A DNA stretch of 64,000 nucleotides from Rhizobiaceae bacterium (lineage in GTDB: Bacteria > Pseudomonadota > Alphaproteobacteria > Rhizobiales > Rhizobiaceae): NCBI GenBank assembly GCA_028281105.1, contig JANQKQ010000023.1, positions 1 to 64,000 on the forward strand. The letters run 5' to 3'. The translations under genes and the position numbers were made by a program. This document shows positions 1-7,164 of this stretch, in pieces. Positions within the stretch are counted from its first letter, which is position 1; the number at the start of each line of letters is the position of its first letter. The notes under the pieces were generated by a model that made no database searches, was not told the DNA's origin, and was given only the letters and a program-made list of their open reading frames with translations.

Positions 1-2
1 GG

Positions 3-89
3 TTCCTCGGAAACCTCATCGAGACCATCAAACCAAGCCAGTGCGCAAACTACGTCTCCAACGCAGGATACGCTTCAATCAAAATGTGA
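3..89 (+). mobile_element. 3' end of an IS630-family transposase gene (truncated by the window edge)
   Basis: The window opens inside a reading frame that gives 28 residues and a TGA stop at 87-89. The peptide contains ETIKPSQCANY followed by NAGYASIKM. This matches the usual C-terminus of IS630-type DDE transposases, where an ECANYF-like motif is followed by an (N/A)AGY ending. The remainder of the element lies upstream of the window, so it cannot be judged whether it is intact. The next gene starts 44 bp after the stop. The family call rests on this short tail only and is a pattern match from memory. Confidence 0.7.
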
Positions 90-107
90 AACGCTCTAGG
101 CGTTTCA
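87..107. repeat. 21-bp palindrome at the transposase stop codon
   Basis: Arms TGAAACGC and GCGTTTCA surround a TCTAG centre, and the transposase stop codon TGA is the first triplet of the left arm. It may be the end of the insertion element or a small terminator-like hairpin. A GCTCTAGG core is also seen in the palindromic repeat beside cpdR. Confidence 0.5.
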
Positions 108-132
108 TCCACCGGTTCATGGGAGGTGCATC

Positions 133-1185
133 ATGGACAAGGAGCGCATCGGAGCATTCGCCAATGCCGTGTATCGGGACATGGCGGGCGCGATGGCCAT
201 CGGGATGGGCTATCTGGGCCTCAAGTCAGGTCTTTTCGACGCGATGAAGGACGGGGCTGCGATCGCCGCCCAAGATCTTTCGCAAAAGACGGGACTGACA
301 CCCCGCTATGTGGAGGAATGGCTGAACGGCATGACGGCGGCCGGTTGGCTGGAACACGACGCAGAGGCCGGCACCTTCTGCCTGCCGGCCGAACATGCCT
401 ACCTTCTCGCGTCGCAGGGAACGGATCATTACATGGGTGGGCTGTTTCTGGCCGGGCCTTCGCTGTTGTCGCAGGCGCCAGAGGTGGCGCGGGCGTTTCG
501 CGAAGGGGGCGGGGTGCATTTCGGTGCGTTCGACGACGACTGGATTGAAGCGCTCGATCTGATGAATGCCGGCGCCTACCAGCATCGATTGACCAGCTAC
601 TGGTTGAAGCAGTTGCCGGACATAGACGAACGGCTTGCAGCGGGCGGCCATGCGCTCGATATCGGCTGCGGCGTCGGCAAGGTCTCTCTCGCCCTGGCGC
701 AGGCCTATCCAGAGGCGCAGATCACCGGGTTCGATCCTGACGGCAATTCGGTGGCGCAGGCGCGCGCCGCTGTCGACAAGGCAGGAGCCGAGCGGGTGAC
801 GATCATCCAGGGGCTGATCACCGACCTGGAGCCGAAGCCCATCTTTGATTTCGCCGGCATGTTCGATTGCCTGCACGATCTGGCCGAACCAGAGGCAACC
901 CTGAGCGAAATACGCAGCCGCATGGCCCCCGGCGGAGCGCTGATGGTTATGGAGCCACGCGCCGGCGACCGGCTTGCCGACAACTCAAATCCGCTCGGCA
1001 CGGTCTATTACGGCTTCAGCCTGTTTCATTGCATGACCCAGTCGCTGGCCGAGGGCGGGCCCGGGCTGGGCACCTGCATGGGACCGCAAAAGACAATGTC
1101 GCTGCTTCGCGAAGCGGGATTTTCAAATGTCGGGGAACTGCCAATCAGGAGCCAGACGAACATGTTCTACGCGGCTCGCGCGTAA
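133..1185 (+). CDS. class I SAM-dependent methyltransferase with N-terminal winged helix
   Basis: 350 residues. The first roughly 100 residues look like the winged-helix dimerisation domain of Rv2258c-type methyltransferases. The SAM-binding motif I (LDIGCGVGKVS) lies near residues 175-185 and the acidic ribose-binding end of strand 2 (GFDPD) about 25 residues later, as in Rossmann-fold methyltransferases. The start is well set: GGGAGG at 121-126 precedes the ATG by 6 bp. The substrate is not predictable. The gene stands alone between the insertion-sequence end and the convergent pntB, so context gives no role. It could methylate a small molecule. Confidence 0.85.
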   Translation: MDKERIGAFANAVYRDMAGAMAIGMGYLGLKSGLFDAMKDGAAIAAQDLSQKTGLTPRYVEEWLNGMTAAGWLEHDAEAGTFCLPAEHAYLLASQGTDHYMGGLFLAGPSLLSQAPEVARAFREGGGVHFGAFDDDWIEALDLMNAGAYQHRLTSYWLKQLPDIDERLAAGGHALDIGCGVGKVSLALAQAYPEAQITGFDPDGNSVAQARAAVDKAGAERVTIIQGLITDLEPKPIFDFAGMFDCLHDLAEPEATLSEIRSRMAPGGALMVMEPRAGDRLADNSNPLGTVYYGFSLFHCMTQSLAEGGPGLGTCMGPQKTMSLLREAGFSNVGELPIRSQTNMFYAARA

Positions 1186-1202
1186 CGTTCGTAGTTGGGC
1201 CC

Positions 1203-2597
1203 CTAATCCAGCGACTTAACCACTTCCTCGACCATCTTCTTGGCATCCGAAAACAGCATCATCGTGTTGTCCTTGTAGAACAGCGTGTTGTCGATGCCGG
1301 CATAGCCCGAACCCAGCGAGCGCTTGACGAACAGACAGGTGGACGCCTTGTCGACATCCAGGATCGGCATGCCGAAGATCGGCGAGTTGGGATCGTCGCG
1401 GGCGGCCGGGTTGGTCACGTCGTTGGCGCCGATGACGAAGGCGACGTCGGACTGGGCGAATTCCGAGTTGATGTCTTCAAGCTCGAACACCTCGTCATAG
1501 GGCACATTCGCTTCCGCCAGCAGCACGTTCATGTGGCCGGGCATGCGCCCCGCCACCGGGTGGATGGCGTATTTCACCTCCACGCCTTCCGCCTTGAGCT
1601 TGTCTGCCATCTCGCGGAGCACATGCTGGGCCTGGGCTACCGCCATGCCATAACCGGGCACGATGATCACCTTGCCGGCGTTCTTCATCAGGAAGGCCGC
1701 GTCGTCGGCCGAGCCCTGCTTGACGGTTCGGTCGATGTCGTCATCGGCGGCGATCGCCGTCTCGCCGCCAAAGCCGCCCAGAATGACGGAGATGAACGAG
1801 CGGTTCATGCCCTTGCACATGATGTAGGACAGGATCGCGCCAGACGAACCGACCAGTGCCCCGGTGATGATCAGCGCCAGGTTGCCCAGCGTGAAGCCGA
1901 TGCCGGCGGCCGCCCAGCCGGAATAGGAGTTGAGCATCGAAATCACCACCGGCATGTCGGCCCCGCCGATGGGAATGATGATCAGCACACCCAGCAGCAG
2001 CGAGACGATTGTGATCGCCCAGAACGCGAAGCGGCTCTCGGTCTGCACGAAGACGACGACGAGGACCACCAGCGCGACGGCGAGGCCGAGATTGATCAGG
2101 TGGCGGGCCGGCAGCATGATCGGCGCCCCCGACATGCGCCCGTCGAGCTTGGCAAAGGCGATCACCGAGCCGGTGAACGTAATCGCGCCGATGGCGACCC
2201 CGATCGACATTTCCACCAGGCTGGCGCCTTTGATGTTTCCAATCTCGCCGATGCCGAACGTATCGGGCGAATACAGAGCGGCCGCGGCCACCATCACCGC
2301 CGCCATGCCCACCAGTGAATGGAACGCGGCCACCAGCTGCGGCATCGCGGTCATCGGAATCGAGCGCGCGATATAGGCGCCGATGCCGCCGCCGAGCCCC
2401 AGGCCGATCACGATCAGGATCCAGCCGCTCAGATTGGGTGCGGCCAGCGCCAGCGTCGTGGCGCCTGCGATCGCCATCCCGGTCATGCCGTACAGATTGC
2501 CGCGCCGGGAAGTCTCCGGATGCGACAGGCCACGCAACGCCATGATGAAGGCGACGCCTGAAATCAGATATAGAAGGGCGCTGATATTGGCCGACAT
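1203..2597 (-). CDS. pntB: NAD(P) transhydrogenase subunit beta
   Basis: 464 residues, the normal PntB length. The N-terminal half is a bundle of hydrophobic helices (domain II, proton channel). The C-terminal third is the NADP(H)-binding domain III, with VIIVPGYGMAVAQAQ, GRMPGHMNVLLAEANVPYD and VIGANDVTNPAA, all hallmark segments. The enzyme uses the proton-motive force to drive NADH + NADP+ to NAD+ + NADPH in the inner membrane. It is the last gene of the three-gene operon pntAA-pntAB-pntB on the minus strand, 24 bp after pntAB. The three-polypeptide arrangement is typical of alphaproteobacteria. Confidence 0.97.
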   Translation of the reverse strand: MSANISALLYLISGVAFIMALRGLSHPETSRRGNLYGMTGMAIAGATTLALAAPNLSGWILIVIGLGLGGGIGAYIARSIPMTAMPQLVAAFHSLVGMAAVMVAAAALYSPDTFGIGEIGNIKGASLVEMSIGVAIGAITFTGSVIAFAKLDGRMSGAPIMLPARHLINLGLAVALVVLVVVFVQTESRFAFWAITIVSLLLGVLIIIPIGGADMPVVISMLNSYSGWAAAGIGFTLGNLALIITGALVGSSGAILSYIMCKGMNRSFISVILGGFGGETAIAADDDIDRTVKQGSADDAAFLMKNAGKVIIVPGYGMAVAQAQHVLREMADKLKAEGVEVKYAIHPVAGRMPGHMNVLLAEANVPYDEVFELEDINSEFAQSDVAFVIGANDVTNPAARDDPNSPIFGMPILDVDKASTCLFVKRSLGSGYAGIDNTLFYKDNTMMLFSDAKKMVEEVVKSLD

Positions 2598-2621
2598 GGT
2601 CTTAGGTCCCCAGCTTGCGCC

Positions 2622-3056
2622 CTAGCGCTCTTTTTTCTTGTACATGGCGAGCATGCGCTGGGTGACCAGGAAGCCGCCGAATATGTTCACCGCGGCCAGC
2701 ACCAGGGCAATGAAGCCGAAGAAAGTGGCTGCCGCGCCGGCGGCCTGGATACCCACGGACAGCAGAGCGCCCACCACGATGACCGACGAGATCGCATTGG
2801 TCACGCTCATCAGCGGGGTGTGCAGCGCCGGGGTCACCGACCAGACCACGTAGTAGCCCACGAAGATCGCCAGCACGAAAATCGCAAACTGGAACACGAA
2901 CGGATCGATCGCGCCACCGGAGGCGCCATGGGCGACAAGCGCCGCGGCATCGGCTCCCGCTTCGCCCGCCTCGGGAAGCTGCGTCACCGCATTGCGCACC
3001 GCCTCGACTGCAGCCGACAGGCTCTCCAGCGCCTGGTCCAGTGTGGAATCAGCCAT
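2622..3056 (-). CDS. pntB2: NAD(P) transhydrogenase subunit alpha, membrane part (PntAB)
   Basis: 144 residues. An N-terminal acidic/alanine-rich leader of about 55 residues is followed by three to four hydrophobic helices ([18 protein letters not shown]; a [12 protein letters not shown] segment typical of the PntA membrane domain; a final segment before basic MYKKKER). It supplies the alpha-side helices of the proton channel. It lies 10 bp downstream of pntAA and 24 bp upstream of pntB, so the three genes are clearly co-transcribed. Symbol usage varies (pntAB, pntA2, pntB2); the family itself is not in doubt. Confidence 0.93.
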   Translation of the reverse strand: MADSTLDQALESLSAAVEAVRNAVTQLPEAGEAGADAAALVAHGASGGAIDPFVFQFAIFVLAIFVGYYVVWSVTPALHTPLMSVTNAISSVIVVGALLSVGIQAAGAAATFFGFIALVLAAVNIFGGFLVTQRMLAMYKKKER

Positions 3057-3066
3057 CGCGTCGCTC

Positions 3067-4452
3067 CTATTGTTCGCCGGCGGCCAGCCGCTTGGCCTGG
3101 CCCACCCAGTCTTCGCGCTCGATACGCCCGGAAAAAGAAAGTCTCTCGTTGAAGCTGGCGCGATCCGCCTCGCTCCACCCGGCGATCTGCTCGAACCGGG
3201 TGATGCCCGCGTCCGCCAGCTTCTTGGCGATACCGGCGCCGACGCCCTTGATCCGGGTCAGATCGTCGCCGGCGCCTTCATTGGCGGCCGGTTTGTCCTT
3301 TTTCGGCTTGGCGTCGGCTTTCTTGGCCTGACCGCCGAAGGCCGGGTGCACGATCGTGCCGTCGCGGGTCAGCAGCGTCGCTGCGACCAGTTCATCGTCC
3401 CAATTCACCGCCAGCGCTTTGGTTTCCTTGTCGATCATCGTCTCGACGAAGGCCAACAGGTTCTTGGCATACAGCAGCGAGGCGGTAGCGCCGATCCGTC
3501 CGGCCATGTTGAGATGGCCGACTACGGACACCTCACCCACCTTCGCCACCTTGCCGGCCTGCGCGCCTTCCACGTTGCCGCCGCGCTCGACCGCCAGGTC
3601 GACCACGACCGAACCGGGGTTCATCGCCGCCAGCATGTCCTTGGAGACCAGTCGCGGCGCCGGCCGGCCGGGGATCAGCGCGGTGGTGATCACAATGTCC
3701 TGCTTGGCCAGATGGCCGGCGACCAGCTCGGCCTGCTTGGCCTGGTACTCTTTCGACATTTCCTTGGCGTAGCCGCCGGCAGTCTCGGCCTGGCGGAATT
3801 CCTCGTCCTCGACGGCGATAAACTTGCCGCCCAGGGATTCGACCTGCTCCTTGGCCGCCGGTCGAACGTCGGTGGCGGTGACGATCGCGCCCAGCCGTCT
3901 GGCGGTGGCGATGGCCTGCAGACCGGCGACGCCGGCGCCCATCACGAACACTTTCGCCGCCGGCACCGTGCCGGCCGCCGTCATCATCATCGGCAGCGCC
4001 CGGTCGAACACCGCGCACGCCTCGATCACCGCCTGATAGCCGGCCAGATTGGCCTGCGACGACAGCACATCCATGGTCTGCGCGCGCGTGATGCGCGGCA
4101 TGAACTCCATGGCGAACGCGCTAACTCCCGCCTTCGCCATCGCAGCGACGTCGCCCTCGTTGCCGTAGGGATCCATGGCGGCGATCACCAGCGCGCCACG
4201 TTTGTACTTGGACGTTTCCGCCGGGGCCGGCCGGCGCACCTTGAGCACCACGTCGGCATCGCGCGCATCGCCCGCTGCACCGATCTTGGCGCCGGCATCG
4301 GCGAATACCGCGTCGGGAATGCGCGAACGCTGGCCCGCGCCTTTCTCGATCGTCACTGCGAAACCCAGCGCGGCAAGCTTCTTGGCGGTCTCCGCAGACA
4401 GCGCCACCCGCGTTTCGACCGGGTCGATTTCCTTGGGCACGAACAGCTTCAT
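3067..4452 (-). CDS. pntAA: NAD(P) transhydrogenase subunit alpha part 1, with an appended helix-hairpin-helix domain
   Basis: 461 residues from ATG 4452; a longer open frame to 4605 lacks a sensible start, while GAGG precedes 4452. Residues 1-375 are a normal Pnt[11 protein letters not shown] start, an NAD-binding [10 protein letters not shown] turn near 172, and the [16 protein letters not shown] region. After residue 375 a Lys/Ala linker leads to an extra domain at about 396-460 with a [16 protein letters not shown] hairpin and a [14 protein letters not shown] end. As remembered, this resembles the C-terminal extension of alphaproteobacterial NuoE. Standard PntAA ends near residue 375-400, so this is a fusion. 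The function of the tail is unknown. Confidence 0.95.
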   Translation of the reverse strand: MKLFVPKEIDPVETRVALSAETAKKLAALGFAVTIEKGAGQRSRIPDAVFADAGAKIGAAGDARDADVVLKVRRPAPAETSKYKRGALVIAAMDPYGNEGDVAAMAKAGVSAFAMEFMPRITRAQTMDVLSSQANLAGYQAVIEACAVFDRALPMMMTAAGTVPAAKVFVMGAGVAGLQAIATARRLGAIVTATDVRPAAKEQVESLGGKFIAVEDEEFRQAETAGGYAKEMSKEYQAKQAELVAGHLAKQDIVITTALIPGRPAPRLVSKDMLAAMNPGSVVVDLAVERGGNVEGAQAGKVAKVGEVSVVGHLNMAGRIGATASLLYAKNLLAFVETMIDKETKALAVNWDDELVAATLLTRDGTIVHPAFGGQAKKADAKPKKDKPAANEGAGDDLTRIKGVGAGIAKKLADAGITRFEQIAGWSEADRASFNERLSFSGRIEREDWVGQAKRLAAGEQ

Positions 4453-4547
4453 TGCGGCCTCGGTTGGATTGCCGTCGCCCGTCGCCCGGACGCCACGGCA
4501 CTGGTTTGCGCGGTCGTTAAGCCGCCAATCGCGGCGGCCGCTAATCC

Positions 4548-4694
4548 TTACAAGAAAAACAAAGCCAGCAGGATCAGGATCACCACGACCGCGATCACAC
4601 CCCACTTGGTCAGGCTCAAAAACAACTCATAGGTGCGCACATGTTCGGGATAATCCATCGCGGTGGTGGCCTTCGAGGCCGCTTTTTTTGCCAT
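4548..4694 (-). CDS. aa3-type cytochrome c oxidase subunit IV
   Basis: 48 residues from ATG 4694, preceded by AGGAAA. A short Lys/Ala-rich N-terminus leads into MDYPEHVRTYELFL, the signature of the small subunit IV of alphaproteobacterial aa3 oxidases, and then one transmembrane helix to the C-terminus. In Paracoccus this subunit is a peripheral single-helix component of the oxidase. The gene lies upstream of pntAA on the same strand with a 95-bp gap, not with the other oxidase genes, which is a common arrangement in this group. Confidence 0.9.
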   Translation of the reverse strand: MAKKAASKATTAMDYPEHVRTYELFLSLTKWGVIAVVVILILLALFFL

Positions 4695-4884
4695 GGGAGA
4701 TTTCCTGTGATGACGCGGACTGACGACCGCCAATGAGGTGAACGCAATCATTCCCGTTTACACGATGCGCGCGTGCACCGCAACATGAACAGCGCAAAAT
4801 CCCATGAAATCTGCATGGTACAACGTTTTACCAAACTGCGGCAAATCAGCCGGGTATTTTGGCGCCCGAGACCTGCGCAAATCC

Positions 4885-5256
4885 TCAAAGCCGCCGCAGC
4901 GCAAACTCGTTCCCCATCTCGTCGGTGCACTGTAACAGTGAACTGCCGACCAGATCGCATTGGGCCGAATTGTCCTTGCCCGAGACGATGCCGAACCAGT
5001 TGATGGTCACTTTGCCGCCCGTGTGGGTGTAGCTGCCCTGGGAGATCAGGCCACCGGTGTCGTTGGCGCGCGCCTCGAACCGTCCGCGTGACAGGCTTGC
5101 CGTGTAGACGTTGTCCGCCGACACCCACGACCCGTCGATGCCGGTGGTGCGCGCAGGCGGCGCCGTCTGACACGAGGCGGCCACCAATGCCATGGCGAGA
5201 AATACAGCCGTGGGCCAGGCCACACCGCCCGACCTTACGCAACGAAAACGCCTCAT
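4885..5256 (-). CDS. outer membrane lipoprotein, Omp10-like
   Basis: 123 residues with a signal peptide ending in a lipobox (VAAS-C near residue 29). The mature part has GIDGSWVS, GRFEARANDT, ISQGSY and two cysteines in a CDLVGSSLLQC spacing. This order matches the Brucella Omp10 family of small outer membrane lipoproteins as I recall it. The start is supported by GAGGAAA 7 bp upstream. It is divergent from the sigma-54 regulator gene, with a TTAA-N7-TTAA box between them. Its molecular function is unknown. Confidence 0.75.
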   Translation of the reverse strand: MRRFRCVRSGGVAWPTAVFLAMALVAASCQTAPPARTTGIDGSWVSADNVYTASLSRGRFEARANDTGGLISQGSYTHTGGKVTINWFGIVSGKDNSAQCDLVGSSLLQCTDEMGNEFALRRL

Positions 5257-5296
5257 CTGGGTTTCCTCGTAAAAGCTCCCGCCGCCGCCCGGCCGC

Positions 5297-5311
5297 TTAA
5301 CGATCGCTTAA
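5297..5311. promoter_or_regulatory. candidate CtrA binding site (TTAA-N7-TTAA)
   Basis: The sequence TTAACGATCGCTTAA fits the full CtrA consensus TTAA-N7-TTAA exactly. It lies 41 bp upstream of the Omp10-like start and 114 bp upstream of the response-regulator start, so it could control either. CtrA is the cell-cycle master regulator of alphaproteobacteria, and cpdR and gapR in this window belong to the same regulatory world. Binding is inferred only from the sequence. Confidence 0.5.
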
Positions 5312-5424
5312 TCCTGCCACTTAAGCCGGAGTTCACGATCCCCTGATACACCTTTGGCCAGGCTGGTAGACCAAGCCTGAACGTCGGCAATCTGCAGCAA
5401 TTTTCGGGCGGGAACAAGGATTTG

Positions 5425-6987
5425 ATGGCCTCCAAGATACTCATCGTCGATGACGATCCGGTTCAGCGCCGCCTGCTTGACGCCACCGTGTCGAAGCTCG
5501 GTTACGCAACCGCGCTGGCCGAAGACGGCGCCGAGGTGATCGCCCGGTTCGACGGGCCGCAGGCGGACAAGATCTCGCTGGTCATTCTCGATCTGGTGAT
5601 GCCCGGCGTCGACGGCTTCGCCGTCCTGGAACATCTGCGGCGCCAGCAGATCCACGTGCCGGTGATCGTGCAGACCGCCAAGGGCGGCATCGAGACGGTG
5701 GTCACCGCCATGCGCGCCGGTGCGCAGGACTTCGTGGTCAAGCCCATCTCGCCACAGCGGCTTCAGGTGTCGATCGAGAACTGCCTGTCGATGGGCGCGC
5801 TCAAGTGCGAAATCACCCGCATGAAGAAGACCGCCGCCGGCAGCCTGAGCTTCGCCGAGATTCTTTCCGCCAGCGCCAACATGGACAAGGTCAAACGGCT
5901 GGGCGCCAAGGCCGCACAATCCAACATCCCGATCCTGATCGAAGGCGAGTCCGGCGTCGGCAAGGAACTGATCGCCAGGGCCATCCAGGGCTCCGGCGCC
6001 CGCGCCAAGGCGAGCTTCGTCACCGTCAATTGCGGGGCGCTGCCCGAAAACCTGGTCGAGAGCATCCTGTTCGGTCACGAAAAGGGCGCGTTCACCGGCG
6101 CATCCGACAAGCATATCGGCAAATTCCAGGACGCCGACAAAGGCACCCTGTTTCTCGACGAGATCGGCGAACTTCCCGCGCTCGCCCAGGTCAAGCTGCT
6201 GCGCGCGCTGCAGGAAGGCGAGATCGATCCCGTCGGCGGCAAGAAGCCGGTCAAGACCGACTTTCGCCTGATCTCGGCCACCAACCGCACCCTGGCCGAC
6301 GAAGTGGCGGACGGCAATTTCCGTGAGGACTTGTACTACCGTATCTCGGTATTCCCGATCTGGGTTCCGCCGCTGCGCGAACGCCGCGAGGACATTGCGG
6401 TGCTGGCGCGCCATTTCACCGCCAAGTTCGCGGCGGAAGAGGGCTGCGCGCACATCAAGTCGATCAGCCCGCAGGCGCTGGCCATGCTTGAACAGCACGA
6501 CTGGCCGGGCAACATCCGGCAGCTTGAGAACGCGATCTTCCGGGCCGTCGTGCTGTGCGAGGGCAATGAGCTCACGGTGGAAGACTTCCCGCAGATGATC
6601 TCGCGCAGCGGCGGCCTGGCCGTTTCGCAAGGCCAGGCCAATCCCACCCAACCGTCGGACGCTCCCGACGCGGCGAGCCTGGTATCGCCCGAACCCGGTG
6701 CGCCCGTCAGCCCGTCGACCCTGCCCGTGCAGACTTCAGGCGTCGCCTGGCCCGATCCGTCGACGGTGCGGCACGGCGCCACTTCGCTGGTCGACGACGA
6801 GGGCCAGATCAAGGAACTCCACGATCTGGAAGAGGAAGTCATCCGCTTCGCGGTGGAACTCTACAACGGCAAGATGTCGAAAGTCGCCCGCAAGCTGGGT
6901 ATCGGTCGCTCGACACTCTATCGCCGGCTCAAGGAGCTGGGCATCGCCGAGACCGAAGAAGATCGGCAAACCGCCATCGGCGGATGA
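5425..6987 (+). CDS. sigma-54-dependent response regulator (receiver, AAA+, Fis HTH)
   Basis: 520 residues from ATG 5425 (AAGGA 4 bp upstream; a TTG three bases earlier is less likely). The receiver domain occupies about 1-120, with phospho-acceptor Asp56 in LVILDLVMPG. The AAA+ domain spans about 140-390, with Walker A GESGVGKE near 173 and the sigma-54-contacting GAFTGA loop near 221, both intact, and an LFLDEIGELP Walker B. A proline-rich linker (about 395-460) precedes a Fis-type helix-turn-helix at about 485-512. The domain order equals DctD, NtrX and Caulobacter TacA; TacA-like is my best guess. No histidine kinase gene is adjacent. Confidence 0.92.
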   Translation: MASKILIVDDDPVQRRLLDATVSKLGYATALAEDGAEVIARFDGPQADKISLVILDLVMPGVDGFAVLEHLRRQQIHVPVIVQTAKGGIETVVTAMRAGAQDFVVKPISPQRLQVSIENCLSMGALKCEITRMKKTAAGSLSFAEILSASANMDKVKRLGAKAAQSNIPILIEGESGVGKELIARAIQGSGARAKASFVTVNCGALPENLVESILFGHEKGAFTGASDKHIGKFQDADKGTLFLDEIGELPALAQVKLLRALQEGEIDPVGGKKPVKTDFRLISATNRTLADEVADGNFREDLYYRISVFPIWVPPLRERREDIAVLARHFTAKFAAEEGCAHIKSISPQALAMLEQHDWPGNIRQLENAIFRAVVLCEGNELTVEDFPQMISRSGGLAVSQGQANPTQPSDAPDAASLVSPEPGAPVSPSTLPVQTSGVAWPDPSTVRHGATSLVDDEGQIKELHDLEEEVIRFAVELYNGKMSKVARKLGIGRSTLYRRLKELGIAETEEDRQTAIGG

Positions 6988-7010
6988 TGGTCGGCCGGCT
7001 CCGCAAGCCG

Positions 7011-7018
7011 TTAACCAT
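7011..7018 (+). promoter_or_regulatory. CtrA-type half-site TTAACCAT
   Basis: TTAACCAT lies 147 bp upstream of the DUF882 gene, in a 177-bp gap that holds no gene. The same octamer with the same flanking bases (gTTAACCATa) occurs again at 22011, upstream of a lipoprotein gene. It matches the half-site reported for CtrA-controlled genes in Caulobacter. This is weak evidence on its own. Confidence 0.3.
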
Positions 7019-7164
7019 ATTCTCTTTACTAAATGTTAGCCCTATCCCCGTTTGTTGAGTTTGCGGCCCGGTTTCGCTACCTTCACTCGCTGCGATCTGC
7101 CATGCAATGACCTCAATTAACTGCTTGATGCTGGTGGATTAATCGGGCCTGAGATTGGGTCGGG

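Noticed and set aside
867..4632. Long plus-strand frames opposite pntB and pntAA
   Set aside because: Antisense shadows of the transhydrogenase genes, rich in His/Arg/Gly without any recognisable domain.
5308..6651. Minus-strand frame of 447 codons opposite the sigma-54 regulator
   Set aside because: The plus-strand protein has complete receiver, AAA+ and HTH motifs; the antisense product has none.
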